Notes under the pieces: generated by a model
What the model was told of the DNA's origin: nothing
What the model saw: the letters and a program-made list of their open reading frames with translations, nothing else
Database searches by the model: none
Program-made: the position numbers and the translations under genes
Part shown: positions 18,545 to 29,701 of the stretch, piece by piece
How the letters are laid out: each line of letters begins with the position of its first letter
Position numbering within the stretch: the stretch's first letter is position 1
Origin: Frankiaceae bacterium
GTDB taxonomy: Bacteria > Actinomycetota > Actinomycetes > Mycobacteriales > SCTD01
DNA length: 33,150 bases
Direction of reading: 5' to 3'
Assembly (NCBI GenBank): GCA_947479995.1
Contig: CANKBT010000003.1
Span: 1 to 33,150, forward strand

Positions 18545-19245
18545 TGGCCGCGTCTGGTCTCGATCTCGAGCGCGCCCGGGCGGAGGCCCGGGAGATCATC
18601 GCGCGCTACCCGCAGCCGCGCTCGGCGCTGCTGCCGATGCTGCACCTGGTGCAGTCGCACGAGGGCTACGTCAGCGGCGAGGGCATCGCGCTGTGCGCCG
18701 AGGAGCTCGGCCTCACCAAGGCCGAGGTCGGCGCGGTCGCGACCTTCTACACGATGTACCGCCGCCGCCCGGCCGGCACGTACCACGTGGGCGTCTGCAC
18801 CAACACGCTCTGCGCGGTGCTCGGCGGCGACGAGATCCTCGAGCGGGTCTCCGAGCGGCTCGGCATCACGCACGGCGAGACCACCGAGGACGGCACCTTC
18901 AGCCTCGAGCACCTCGAGTGCAACGCCGCCTGCGACTACGCCCCGGTCGTGATGGTCAACTGGGAGTTCTACGACGACCAGACGCCCGAGTCGGCCGTCG
19001 ACGTCGTCGACCGGCTCGCCGCCGGCCAGCCGGTCGCCCCCACCCGCGGGCCGCGCACGCAGTGCACCTTCAAGGAGGCCTCGCGGGTGCTCGCGGGCTT
19101 CCCCGACGGCCGCGCCGTCGAGGGCGTGCAGGCCGGCCCGGCCACGCTCGCCGGCTTCGCGCTCGCGCAGTCGCGCGGCGACGCCGCCCCGGACTACCCC
19201 GTCAGCGAGGCCGGCGACGGCCCGCAGGAGCAGGAGCAGGCCTGA
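18544..19245 (+). CDS. nuoE: NuoE, NADH-quinone oxidoreductase subunit E
   Basis: This thioredoxin-fold subunit of the NADH-oxidising module binds the [2Fe-2S] cluster N1a. The 233-residue product has ligands C85 and C90 (VCTNTLC) and C126 and C130 (ECNAACDYAP). Helical N-terminal features ARYPQPRSALLPMLHLVQ and the segment VGAVATFYTMYRRRP are typical. The C-terminal 70 residues past the fold include TRGPRTQCTFKEASRVLAG, common in actinobacterial NuoE, and end in a Glu/Gln-rich tail. ATG 18544 overlaps the nuoD stop by one base. Confidence 0.95.
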
Positions 19246-20543
19246 TGCTCACCCCCGTGCTGTCCCGCGGCTGGGGCGACACCGACTCGTTCACCCTCGA
19301 GGGCTACCGCCGCCACCGCGGCTACGAGGCGCTCGCCCGCGCGCGGGCGATGGACCCCGACGCGCTCATCGCGCTGGTCAAGGAGTCCGGCCTGCGCGGC
19401 CGCGGCGGCGCCGGCTTCCCCACGGGCATGAAGTGGGGCTTCATCCCGCAGGGCACCGAGGGCCAGGCCGCCAAGCCGCACTACCTCGTCGTCAACGCCG
19501 ACGAGAGCGAGCCGGGCACCTGCAAGGACACCCCGCTCATGATGGCCAACCCGCACGTGCTGGTGGAGGGCGTCGTCATCGCCTGCCACGCCATCCGCGC
19601 GTCGCACGCCTTCATCTACATCCGCGGCGAGGAGCTGCACGTGCTCCGGCGCCTGCAGCACGCCGTGCAGGAGGCCGTCGACGCCAGCCTCGTCGGCGAC
19701 CTGCGGATCGTCGTGCACGCCGGCTCCGGCGCCTACATCTGCGGCGAGGAGACGGCGCTGCTCGACTCGCTCGAGGGCTACCGCGGCCAGCCGCGCCTGC
19801 GCCCGCCGTTCCCGGCGACGCACGGCCTCTACGCCAGCCCGACGGTCGTCAACAACGTCGAGTCGATCGCCAGCGTCCCGAGCATCGTGCTCGGCGGCGC
19901 CGCGTGGTTCGGCTCCATGGGCACCGAGAAGAGCAAGGGCTACACGCTGTACTCGCTGTCCGGCCACGTGAAGCGCCCCGGGCAGTACGAGGCCCCGCTC
20001 GGCATCACGCTGCGCCAGCTGCTCGACCTGTCGGGCGGCATGCGCGACGGCTCGGAGCTGAAGTTCTGGACGCCGGGCGGCAGCTCGACGCCGATCCTCA
20101 CCGCCGAGCACCTCGACGTGCCGCTCGACTACGAGGGCGTCGCCGGGGCCGGCTCGATGCTCGGCACTAAGGCGCTGCAGTGCTTCGACCAGACCACCTC
20201 GGTCGTGCGCGCCGTCCTGCGCTGGACGGAGTTCTACGCGCACGAGTCGTGCGGCAAGTGCACGCCCTGCCGCGAGGGGACGTACTGGATGGTGCAGATC
20301 CTCAAGCGCCTCGAGGCCGGCCAGGGCACCGAGGAGGACATCGCGACCCTCCTCGACACCTGCGACAACATCTTCGGGCGCAGCTTCTGCGCCCTCGGCG
20401 ACGGCGCCACGAGCCCGATCGTCTCCGCCGTCCAGCACTTCCGCGACGAGTTCCTCGCCGGCACGCACACGCCGGCCTGGGAGCTCTTCCCGTACCGCGC
20501 CTCCGCCCGCTGGGGCGGGGCGCTCGCAGGAGCCCAGGCATGA
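19245..20543 (+). CDS. nuoF: NuoF, NADH-quinone oxidoreductase subunit F
   Basis: This 51-kDa-type subunit binds NADH and FMN and carries cluster N3. The 432-residue product has the NADH/FMN motif [18 protein letters not shown] (49-66), the acidic FMN-site segment [12 protein letters not shown] (84-95), [16 protein letters not shown], and the [4Fe-4S] ligands C336, C339, C342 ([12 protein letters not shown]) and C382 (SFCALGDGA). The ATG overlaps the nuoE stop by one base, and its own stop overlaps nuoG (ATGA, 20540-20543). Confidence 0.96.
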   Translation: MLTPVLSRGWGDTDSFTLEGYRRHRGYEALARARAMDPDALIALVKESGLRGRGGAGFPTGMKWGFIPQGTEGQAAKPHYLVVNADESEPGTCKDTPLMMANPHVLVEGVVIACHAIRASHAFIYIRGEELHVLRRLQHAVQEAVDASLVGDLRIVVHAGSGAYICGEETALLDSLEGYRGQPRLRPPFPATHGLYASPTVVNNVESIASVPSIVLGGAAWFGSMGTEKSKGYTLYSLSGHVKRPGQYEAPLGITLRQLLDLSGGMRDGSELKFWTPGGSSTPILTAEHLDVPLDYEGVAGAGSMLGTKALQCFDQTTSVVRAVLRWTEFYAHESCGKCTPCREGTYWMVQILKRLEAGQGTEEDIATLLDTCDNIFGRSFCALGDGATSPIVSAVQHFRDEFLAGTHTPAWELFPYRASARWGGALAGAQA

Positions 20544-22963
20544 CGCTCGCCCCCGACCGGACCGACCTGGTCACCCTCACCATCGACGGGCTCGAGGTGA
20601 GCGTCCCGAAGGGGACGCTGCTCATCCGCGCCGCCGAGCAGCTCGGCATCCAGGTGCCGCGCTTCTGCGACCACCCGCTGCTGGACCCGGTCGGCGCCTG
20701 CCGCCAGTGCATCGTCGAGGTGGAGGGCCAGCGCAAGCCGCTGACGTCCTGCACCACCACGGTCACCGAGGGCATGGTCGTCAAGACGCAGCTGTCCTCG
20801 CCGGTGGCCAAGAAGGCGCAGCACGGCGTGCTGGAGCTGCTGCTCATCAACCACCCGCTCGACTGCCCGGTCTGCGACAAGGGCGGCGAGTGCCCGCTGC
20901 AGAACCAGGCGCTGTCGGCCGGCGGCGCGGAGTCGCGCTTCCACGACCGCAAGCGCACCTACCCCAAGCCGCTCGCCATCAGCAGCCAGGTGCTGCTCGA
21001 CCGCGAGCGCTGCGTGCTCTGCGCGCGCTGCACCCGCTTCTCGCAGCAGGTGGCGGGCGACCCGTTCATCGAGCTGTTCGAGCGCGGGGCGCTGCAGCAG
21101 GTCGCGATCTACACCGACACGCCCTTCGAGAGCTACTTCTCCGGCAACACGGTGCAGATCTGCCCGGTCGGCGCCCTCACCGGAGCGGCCTACCGCTTCC
21201 GCGCCCGCCCCTTCGACCTCGTCAGCTCGCCGATGGTGTGCGAGCACTGCGCCAGCGGCTGCGCCCTGCGCAGCGACCACCGGCGCGGCAAGGTGCTGCG
21301 GCGCCTGGCCGGCGACGACCCGGCGGTCAACGAGGAGTGGAACTGCGACAAGGGCCGCTGGGCCTTCCCGTGGTCGTCGCAGGCCGACCGCCTCACCGTG
21401 CCGCTGGTGCGCGACCTCGACACCGGCCGCCTCGTCGAGGCGTCGTGGACCGAGGCCCTCGAGCGCGCCGCGGCCGGCCTCGCGCTCGCCCGCGAGGAGG
21501 GCGGCGTCGGCGTGCTGCCCGGCGGCCGCCTCACCGTCGAGGACGCCTACGCGTACGCGAAGTTCTCGCGCGTCGCGCTGCGCACCAACGACGTCGACGC
21601 CCGCGTGCGCCCGCACAGCGACGAGGAGCTGGCCTTCCTCGCCTCCTCGGTCGCCGGGCGCTACGTCGGCGAGACCGTGACCTACGCCGACCTCGAGAGC
21701 GCGCCCGCCGTCGTCCTCGCCGGCTTCGAGCCGGAGGAGGAGTCGCCGATCGTCTTCCTGCGCCTGCGCAAGGCGGTCCGCCGCCACGGCACGCAGGTCT
21801 TCGCGCTCGCGCCGTTCCGCTCGCCCGGCGCGGTCAAGACCGCCGCCCGGCTGGTCGAGACGGTGCCCGGCCTGGAGGGCGAGGTGCTCGCCGCCCTGGC
21901 GCGCACCGACCTCGAGGGCGTCCCCGGCACCGCCGCGGCGGCGCTGCGCGAGCCCGGCGCCGTGCTGCTCGTCGGCGAGCGCCTCGCCGGCGCCGTCGGC
22001 GCGCTGTCGGCCGCGGCGGCACTCGCCGCCGAGACCGGCGCCCGTCTGGCCTGGGTGCCCCGCCGCGCCGGCGAGCGCGGTGCCGTCGACGCCGGCGCGC
22101 TGCCGACCCTGCTGCCCGGCGGCCGCCTGGTCGCCGACGTCGGCGCCCGCGCCGAGGTCGAGGCCGTCTGGGGCGCGCCCGTGCCCGGCGCGCCCGGCCG
22201 CAGCGCCGACGCGCTGCTCACCGCCGTCCGCGACGGCGCCCTCGCGGGCCTGCTCGTCGGCGGCGTCGACCCCGCCGACTGCCCCGACCCGGCGCTGGCC
22301 CTCGACGCCCTCGAGGCCGCGCAGTTCGTCGTCAGCCTGGAGGTGCGCCGCTCGCCGGTCACCGACCGCGCCGACGTCGTGCTGCCGGTCGCCCCGGCGG
22401 TCGAGAAGGAGGGCACCTACCTCGACTGGGAGGGCCGCGCCCGCCCGTTCGAGAAGGTGCTCCGGGCCTCCGGCGCGCTGTCGGACCTGCGCGTGCTGCA
22501 CGTGCTCGCCGACGAGCTCGACGCGCCGATCGGGCTGCCCGACGCCGCTGCCGCGCGCGCCGAGATCGCGCTGCTCGGCGCGCCGGGGGAGCACCCCGCG
22601 CCGCCGACCGTCGCGCCCGCCGGCCCGCCGGAGCCCGCGCGCGGGCAGGCCGTGCTGGCCACCTGGCACTGGCTGCTCGACGACGGCTCGCTGCAGGACG
22701 GCGAGCCCTTCCTGGCCGGCACCGCCAAGCGCAGCCGCCTGCACCTGTCGGCCGGCACCGCGGCCGAGGTCGGCGTGGCCGAGGGCGACCTGGTCACCGT
22801 GAGCACCGCGCGTGGCAGTCTCACCCTGCCCCTCGTCGTGGCCGACCTGCCCGACCGGGTCGTCTGGCTGCCCACCCGGTCGCCCGACGCCGCCGTACGC
22901 CGTGACCTCGTCGCCTCCGCCGGAGACGTGGTCGCGCTCTCGAAGGGACCGGCCCGCGCGTGA
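20540..22963 (+). CDS. nuoG: NuoG, NADH-quinone oxidoreductase subunit G
   Basis: This is the large iron-sulfur subunit, 807 residues. The N-terminal [2Fe-2S] domain has C43, C54, C57, C71 (N1b). Then come H105, C109, C112, C118 (N5, [14 protein letters not shown]) and C158, C161, C164, C208 (N4). The molybdopterin-oxidoreductase-like domain begins with C234, C237, C241 and C269 ([10 protein letters not shown] and NCDKGRWAF), a full ligand set for the extra cluster N7 found in only some bacteria. The C-terminal half resembles formate dehydrogenase folds and includes [13 protein letters not shown]. Residues from about 300 are Ala-rich and less conserved. It overlaps nuoF and nuoH by 4 nt each. 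Confidence 0.95.
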   Translation: MTLAPDRTDLVTLTIDGLEVSVPKGTLLIRAAEQLGIQVPRFCDHPLLDPVGACRQCIVEVEGQRKPLTSCTTTVTEGMVVKTQLSSPVAKKAQHGVLELLLINHPLDCPVCDKGGECPLQNQALSAGGAESRFHDRKRTYPKPLAISSQVLLDRERCVLCARCTRFSQQVAGDPFIELFERGALQQVAIYTDTPFESYFSGNTVQICPVGALTGAAYRFRARPFDLVSSPMVCEHCASGCALRSDHRRGKVLRRLAGDDPAVNEEWNCDKGRWAFPWSSQADRLTVPLVRDLDTGRLVEASWTEALERAAAGLALAREEGGVGVLPGGRLTVEDAYAYAKFSRVALRTNDVDARVRPHSDEELAFLASSVAGRYVGETVTYADLESAPAVVLAGFEPEEESPIVFLRLRKAVRRHGTQVFALAPFRSPGAVKTAARLVETVPGLEGEVLAALARTDLEGVPGTAAAALREPGAVLLVGERLAGAVGALSAAAALAAETGARLAWVPRRAGERGAVDAGALPTLLPGGRLVADVGARAEVEAVWGAPVPGAPGRSADALLTAVRDGALAGLLVGGVDPADCPDPALALDALEAAQFVVSLEVRRSPVTDRADVVLPVAPAVEKEGTYLDWEGRARPFEKVLRASGALSDLRVLHVLADELDAPIGLPDAAAARAEIALLGAPGEHPAPPTVAPAGPPEPARGQAVLATWHWLLDDGSLQDGEPFLAGTAKRSRLHLSAGTAAEVGVAEGDLVTVSTARGSLTLPLVVADLPDRVVWLPTRSPDAAVRRDLVASAGDVVALSKGPARA

Positions 22964-24273
22964 ACGACACCGTGACCGCCCTCGGCAACGAGCCGTTCTG
23001 GCTGGTGGCCGCCAAGGCGGTCTTCGTCTTCGTCCTGCTCGTGCTGCTGACGCTGTTCACCATCGTGTTCGAGCGCAAGGTCGTCGGCCGCATGCAGCAG
23101 CGCCCCGGCCCCAACCGGGTCGGCCCGGGCGGCTGGCTGCAGTCGCTCGCGGACGGGCTCAAGCTGGCGCTCAAGGAGGAGATCATCCCGGCGCTGGCCG
23201 ACAAGCCGGTCTACGTCCTGGCGCCGCTGGTCTCCGCGATCCCCGCGTTCCTCGCGTTCTCGGTCATCCCCTTCGGCCCCGAGGTCTCGGTGGCCGGCGA
23301 GCGCACCGCGCTGCAGCTCACCGACCTGCCGATCGGCGTGCTGTTCATCCTGGCCACCGGCAGCGTCGGCGTCTTCGGCCTGGTGCTCGCCGGCTGGAGC
23401 AGCGGCTCGACCTACCCGCTGCTGGGCGGCCTGCGGTCCGCCGCGCAGGTCATCAGCTACGAGGTGGCGATGGGCCTGGCGCTCGTCGCGGTGTTCATCT
23501 ACTCCGGCTCGCTCTCGACGAGCACGATCGTCGCCGCGCAGGACGACCTGTGGTTCGTGCTCACGCTGCCGGTCAGCTTCGTCATCTACGTCATCGCGAT
23601 GGTCGGCGAGACCAACCGCGCGCCCTTCGACCTCCCCGAGGCCGAGAGCGAGCTGGTCGGCGGCTTCCACACCGAGTACACCTCGCTGAAGTTCGCGATG
23701 TTCTTCCTCGCCGAGTACATCAACATGATCACCGTCTCGGCGCTGGCCGTGACGCTGTTCCTCGGCGGCTGGCAGGCCCCGCCGCTGCTGAGCCGGGTGG
23801 AGGTGCTGTCGACCGGCTGGTTCCCGCTCGTGTGGTTCCTGCTCAAGGTCGTCGCGTTCCTGTTCTTCTTCGTCTGGCTGCGCGGCACGCTCCCGCGGAT
23901 GCGCTACGACCAGTTCATGAAGCTGGGCTGGAAGGTGCTCATCCCGGTCGCCCTGCTGTGGATCCTGCTCGTCGCCGCCATGCGCGTCGCGACCGACGAG
24001 CTCGACCGCGAGCAGCTGCTGCTCGGCGGCGGCGCGGTCGTGCTGCTCGTGCTGCTGGCCTCGGCGCTGATCCCCGACAAGCCCGCGCCCGAGCGCCCGG
24101 CCGACGCGCCGCAGGCGGCGCTCGTGCCCCAGGCCGAGGGCGGCTTCCCCGTGCCCCCGCTCGACCTGTCCGTCCCGCCGACCCCGCGGTCGCTGGCGCG
24201 CGCTGCCGTCGCCCCCGCGGGCGCCGGTGCCGGCACCGACCCCGCGCCCACCCCCGAGGAGGCCTCGCCGTGA
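22960..24273 (+). CDS. nuoH: NuoH, NADH-quinone oxidoreductase subunit H
   Basis: This membrane subunit forms much of the quinone-access channel. The 437-residue product has about eight helices with [20 protein letters not shown] (37-56) after TM1 and the cytoplasmic loop [20 protein letters not shown] with its conserved Glu residues. [18 protein letters not shown] follows in the next segment. The last about 70 residues (from [12 protein letters not shown]) form a Pro/Ala-rich tail absent from enterobacterial NuoH, which is about 325 residues. GTG 22960 overlaps the nuoG stop; its own stop overlaps the nuoI start. Confidence 0.95.
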   Translation: MNDTVTALGNEPFWLVAAKAVFVFVLLVLLTLFTIVFERKVVGRMQQRPGPNRVGPGGWLQSLADGLKLALKEEIIPALADKPVYVLAPLVSAIPAFLAFSVIPFGPEVSVAGERTALQLTDLPIGVLFILATGSVGVFGLVLAGWSSGSTYPLLGGLRSAAQVISYEVAMGLALVAVFIYSGSLSTSTIVAAQDDLWFVLTLPVSFVIYVIAMVGETNRAPFDLPEAESELVGGFHTEYTSLKFAMFFLAEYINMITVSALAVTLFLGGWQAPPLLSRVEVLSTGWFPLVWFLLKVVAFLFFFVWLRGTLPRMRYDQFMKLGWKVLIPVALLWILLVAAMRVATDELDREQLLLGGGAVVLLVLLASALIPDKPAPERPADAPQAALVPQAEGGFPVPPLDLSVPPTPRSLARAAVAPAGAGAGTDPAPTPEEASP

Positions 24274-24788
24274 GCGCACTCGACCCCGTCAAGGGGTTCG
24301 GCGTCACCTTCGGCGCCATGTTCAAGAAGGTCGCGACCGAGGAGTACCCGGAGCAGGTCAAGGCCGTCGCCCCGCGCTACCACGGGCGCCACGTGCTCAA
24401 CCGGCACCCGGACGGCCTGGAGAAGTGCATCGGCTGCGAGCTGTGCGCCTGGGCCTGCCCGGCCGACGCGATCTACGTCGAGGGCGCCGACAACACCGAC
24501 GACGCGCGCTACAGCCCCGGCGAGCGCTTCGCCGCCGTCTACCAGATCAACTACCTGCGCTGCATCTTCTGCGGCCTGTGCATCGAGGCCTGCCCGACCC
24601 GCTCGCTCACGATGACCAACGAGTACGAGCTGGCCGACGACTCCCGCGCCGACTTGGTCTTCACCAAGTCCGACCTGCTGGCGCCGCTGCTGGCCGGCAT
24701 GGAGCAGCCGCCGCACCCGATGCGGCTGGGCGAGACCGACACCGACTACTACGTGCGCGCCGGCCGCCCCGCCGAGGAGGCGTCGTGA
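24270..24788 (+). CDS. nuoI: NuoI, NADH-quinone oxidoreductase subunit I
   Basis: This subunit carries clusters N6a and N6b, relaying electrons to NuoB. The 172-residue product has two ferredoxin motifs: C53, C56, C59, C63 ([16 protein letters not shown]) and C98, C101, C104, C108 ([16 protein letters not shown]). The N-terminal amphipathic segment [12 protein letters not shown] likely rests on the membrane. GTG 24270 overlaps the nuoH stop and is favoured by the operon pattern. Its end overlaps nuoJ by 4 nt. Confidence 0.95.
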   Translation: MSALDPVKGFGVTFGAMFKKVATEEYPEQVKAVAPRYHGRHVLNRHPDGLEKCIGCELCAWACPADAIYVEGADNTDDARYSPGERFAAVYQINYLRCIFCGLCIEACPTRSLTMTNEYELADDSRADLVFTKSDLLAPLLAGMEQPPHPMRLGETDTDYYVRAGRPAEEAS

Positions 24789-25609
24789 GCGCGCTCGCCG
24801 ACGGCCTGCTGCTCGCCGCGGAGCCCGGCACCGCCGGCACCGGCGAGCAGGTGGCGTTCTGGGTGTTCGCGCCGATCGCCACCGTCGCCGCGCTCGGCAT
24901 GGTGCTGGCGCGCAACGCCGTGCACGCCGCGCTCATGCTCGCGGCGGTGATGCTCAGCTTCGCCGGGCTCTACGCCGTGCAGGACGCGCCCTTCCTCGCG
25001 GCCGTGCAGGTGATCGTCTACACCGGCGCCATCCTCATGCTGTTCCTGTTCGTGCTCATGCTGGTCGGCGTCGACAGCAGCGACTCGCTCGTCGAGACGC
25101 TGCGCGGCCACCGCATCGCCACCGGCCTGGTCGGGCTCGGCTTCGCCGGCGTGCTCATGGGCGCGCTCGCCAGCGCCGTGGCCGACACCGAGACCTCCGG
25201 GCTCGCCGGCCCCAACGCCGAGGGCAACGTCGTCGGCATCGCCCGGCTGCTGTTCACCCGCTACGTCTTCGCCTTCGAGGTGACGAGCGCGCTGCTCATC
25301 ACCGCGGCGCTCGGCGCCATGGTGCTCGCCCACAAGGAGCGCACCACGCACGTCGACCAGCGCGAGCAGGCCCGCCGCCGCTTCGCCGGCGACAGCCCGC
25401 TGCCGCTGCCCGGGCCGGGCGTCTTCGCCGACCACGGCAGCAGCGCCAGCCCGGCCCTGCTGCCCGACGGCCGCCCGGCCCCGAGCAGCGTGTCGAGCGC
25501 GCTCGAGGCCGAGGAGGAGCCCGCCGTCGCCGGCGGCACCGGCGGGGCCGGCAGCCGCGGCCGCACCGGGAGCCCCGACGCCACCGCCCAGGACCGGGGG
25601 CTGCTGTGA
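24785..25609 (+). CDS. nuoJ: NuoJ, NADH-quinone oxidoreductase subunit J
   Basis: This membrane subunit has five helices over about residues 20-185. Conserved stretches are [42 protein letters not shown] (read in parts) and [31 protein letters not shown]. The helix-3 segment [20 protein letters not shown] contains the pi-bulge region important for conformational coupling. About 85 residues after the last helix form a Ser/Pro/Gly-rich tail. The 274-residue length exceeds the roughly 185 of E. coli because of that tail. GTG 24785 overlaps the nuoI stop; the stop overlaps nuoK. Confidence 0.93.
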   Translation: MSALADGLLLAAEPGTAGTGEQVAFWVFAPIATVAALGMVLARNAVHAALMLAAVMLSFAGLYAVQDAPFLAAVQVIVYTGAILMLFLFVLMLVGVDSSDSLVETLRGHRIATGLVGLGFAGVLMGALASAVADTETSGLAGPNAEGNVVGIARLLFTRYVFAFEVTSALLITAALGAMVLAHKERTTHVDQREQARRRFAGDSPLPLPGPGVFADHGSSASPALLPDGRPAPSSVSSALEAEEEPAVAGGTGGAGSRGRTGSPDATAQDRGLL

Positions 25610-25905
25610 GCCCGAGCGCCTACCTGCTGCTCGCCGCGCTGCTGTTCACCATCGGCGCGGTCGGCGTCCTCACCCGCCGCAACGCGATCCTCGTGTTCAT
25701 GTGCGTGGAGTTGATGCTCAACTCCGTCAACCTCACGCTGGTCACCTTCAGCCGCGTCAACGGCGACCTCGACGGCCAGGTCATGGCCTTCTTCGTCATG
25801 GTCGTCGCCGCCGCGGAGGTCGTGGTCGGCCTGGCGATCATCATGAGCATCTTCCGCACCCGGCGCTCGGCGTCGGTCGACGACGCCAACCTGCTCAAGT
25901 ACTAG
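25606..25905 (+). CDS. nuoK: NuoK, NADH-quinone oxidoreductase subunit K
   Basis: This 99-residue three-helix membrane subunit is an MrpC homologue in the proton path. The two conserved membrane glutamates are present: in [16 protein letters not shown] (helix 2) and in [13 protein letters not shown] (helix 3). GTG 25606 overlaps the nuoJ stop. The product ends with a short basic segment and VDDANLLKY. It is followed by the longest gap in the operon (145 bp). Confidence 0.95.
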   Translation: MSPSAYLLLAALLFTIGAVGVLTRRNAILVFMCVELMLNSVNLTLVTFSRVNGDLDGQVMAFFVMVVAAAEVVVGLAIIMSIFRTRRSASVDDANLLKY

Positions 25906-26012
25906 ACAGTCCCCGGCGCCCCTGCCCCGCGCCGTGCCCGAGACCGTGCCCCCAGACCGCGCCCCGACGGCCCCGACGCCGACGGCCACGACCGAAGACG
26001 AGGACCTGCCCC

Positions 26013-26050
26013 GTGCCTGCGCGCGCTGACGACGTCCGGCGAGCCGACCG

Positions 26051-26054
<4 letters not shown>
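26013..26054 (+). CDS. Tiny ORF immediately before nuoL (13 codons, possible translational coupler)
   Basis: In the 145-bp nuoK/nuoL gap a GTG at 26013 has GAGGA about 8 nt upstream and encodes MPARADDVRRADR. It stops at TGA 26052-26054, which overlaps the nuoL GTG (26051) as GTGA, the same overlap used between the structural nuo genes. nuoL itself has only a weak ribosome site, so ribosomes finishing this ORF may start nuoL. The rest of the gap (25906-26012) shows imperfect 9-bp GCCCCGACG repeats and nothing else I can interpret. Coding status is inferred from layout only. Confidence 0.35.
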
Positions 26055-27994
<1,940 letters not shown>

Positions 27995-27997
27995 GCC

Positions 27998-29701
27998 GTG
28001 GACGACTTCCCCTGGCTGACCGTCATCGGCGCCACGCCGCTGCTCGGCGTCGCCGTGATCCTCGCCCTGCCGCGCGGCCGCGACCTGCTCGTCAAGCAGG
28101 TCGCGCTGCTCACCTCGCTCGTCGTGCTCGGCCTGACGATCGCGATGTGCGCCCGCTTCGAGCCGGCCGGCGCGCGCTTCCAGTTCACCGAGGCCTACGA
28201 CTGGATCCCGGCGTTCGGCGTGCAGTACGCCGTCGGCGTCGACGGCATCGCCCTGGTGCTCATCGCGCTCGTGGCGGTGCTCGTGCCGGTCGTGCTGCTC
28301 GCGTCGTGGCACGACGCCGACCCCGTCGAGGCGACCGCGGCGGAGGCGGCCGCCGCGTCCGAGCGGGCCGTCGTCGCCCGCGCCGCCGCGTCGACCGGCG
28401 GCGGCAGCACGCGCGTCGCGACCGTCGAGGGCCCGCCCGCCGGCGGCGCCCTGCGCCCCGGGCGCTCGGTGAAGACCTTCTTCAGCCTGCTGCTGGTGCT
28501 CGAGACGATGATGGTCGGCGTCTTCGCCGCCACCGACGTCTTCCTGTTCTACGTCTTCTTCGAGGCGATGCTCATCCCGATGTACTTCCTCATCGGGAGC
28601 TACGGCGGCCCGCGCCGCGCGTACGCGTCGGTGAAGTTCTTGCTCTACAGCCTGTTCGGCGGGCTGCTCATGCTGGCCTCGGTGATCGGCCTCTACGTCG
28701 CCGCCGGCGACCAGCTGGCGAGCGGCACCTTCAACTTCCTGGCGCTCACCCAGCTCGAGCTGAGCACCACCCACCAGGTGTGGCTGTTCCTCGGGTTCTT
28801 CCTCGCCTTCGCGATCAAGGCCCCGCTGTTCCCCTTCCACACCTGGCTGCCCGACGCCGGTGCCGAGGCGCCGGTCGGCGCGGCGGTGCTGCTCGTCGGC
28901 GTGCTCGACAAGGTCGGCACCTACGGCTTCCTGCGCTACTGCCTGCCGCTGTTCCCCGACGCGTCCCGCGAGCTGGCGCCGTACGTCATCGCGCTGTCCG
29001 TGATCGGCGTGCTGTACGGCGCGCTGCTGGCCATGGGCCAGAAGGACCTCAAGCGCTTCGTCAGCTACACCTCGATCGCGCACTTCGGCTTCATCGGCCT
29101 CGGCGTCTTCGCGTTCACGACCCAGGCGCAGACCGGCGCGGTGCTCTACATGGTCAACCACGGCCTGTCGACGGGCGCGCTGTTCCTCGTCATCGGCTTC
29201 CTCGTGGCCCGCGGCCGCACCCGCGACGTCGACGCGTACGGCGGCGTCGCCAAGGTCGCGCCGCTGCTGGCCGGCGCCTTCCTCGTCGCCGGCCTGTCGT
29301 CGCTGGCGCTGCCGGGCCTGTCGACCTTCATCAGCGAGTTCCTCGTGCTGGTCGGGTCCTTCCAGCGCTACGAGGTCGCGACCGTGCTCGCGACGATCGG
29401 CATCGTGCTGGCGGCGCTGTACGTGCTGCTGGCCTACCAGCGCACGATGCAGGGCCCGCTCAACCCGGTGCACGCCCGGATGCCCGACCTCAAGGGGCGC
29501 GAGGTGCTCGCCGTGGCGCCGCTCGTCGCGCTCATGGTCTTCCTCGGCTTCTACCCGAAGCCGCTCACCGACGTCATCGAGCCCGCCGTGCGCTGCACGC
29601 AGGCCGACCTCGGCTTCAGCGACCCGCAGCCCGACGAGGGCGAGGGCGTCGAGAGCGACGCGCCGACGCCCGCCGACTGCCAGACCACCGGGGAGCGGTA
29701 G
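27998..29701 (+). CDS. nuoM: NuoM, NADH-quinone oxidoreductase subunit M, with an inserted Ala-rich loop
   Basis: This antiporter-like proton-pumping subunit has 567 residues. Recognisable segments are YAVGVDGIALVLIALV, FFEAMLIPMYFLIGSYGG with the TM5 Glu, FAIKAPLFPFHTWLPDAGAEAPVGAAVLLVGVLDKVGTYG (read in parts) with the TM7 Lys, and QKDLKRFVSYTSIAHFGFIGLG. Residues 106-158, between helices 3 and 4, are a hydrophilic Ala/Ser/Gly-rich stretch that enlarges a loop that is short in most NuoM. The C-terminus after the last helix has a short acidic tail with two Cys. GTG 27998 is 3 nt past nuoL; the stop TAG shares a base with the nuoN GTG. Confidence 0.94.
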   Translation: MDDFPWLTVIGATPLLGVAVILALPRGRDLLVKQVALLTSLVVLGLTIAMCARFEPAGARFQFTEAYDWIPAFGVQYAVGVDGIALVLIALVAVLVPVVLLASWHDADPVEATAAEAAAASERAVVARAAASTGGGSTRVATVEGPPAGGALRPGRSVKTFFSLLLVLETMMVGVFAATDVFLFYVFFEAMLIPMYFLIGSYGGPRRAYASVKFLLYSLFGGLLMLASVIGLYVAAGDQLASGTFNFLALTQLELSTTHQVWLFLGFFLAFAIKAPLFPFHTWLPDAGAEAPVGAAVLLVGVLDKVGTYGFLRYCLPLFPDASRELAPYVIALSVIGVLYGALLAMGQKDLKRFVSYTSIAHFGFIGLGVFAFTTQAQTGAVLYMVNHGLSTGALFLVIGFLVARGRTRDVDAYGGVAKVAPLLAGAFLVAGLSSLALPGLSTFISEFLVLVGSFQRYEVATVLATIGIVLAALYVLLAYQRTMQGPLNPVHARMPDLKGREVLAVAPLVALMVFLGFYPKPLTDVIEPAVRCTQADLGFSDPQPDEGEGVESDAPTPADCQTTGER

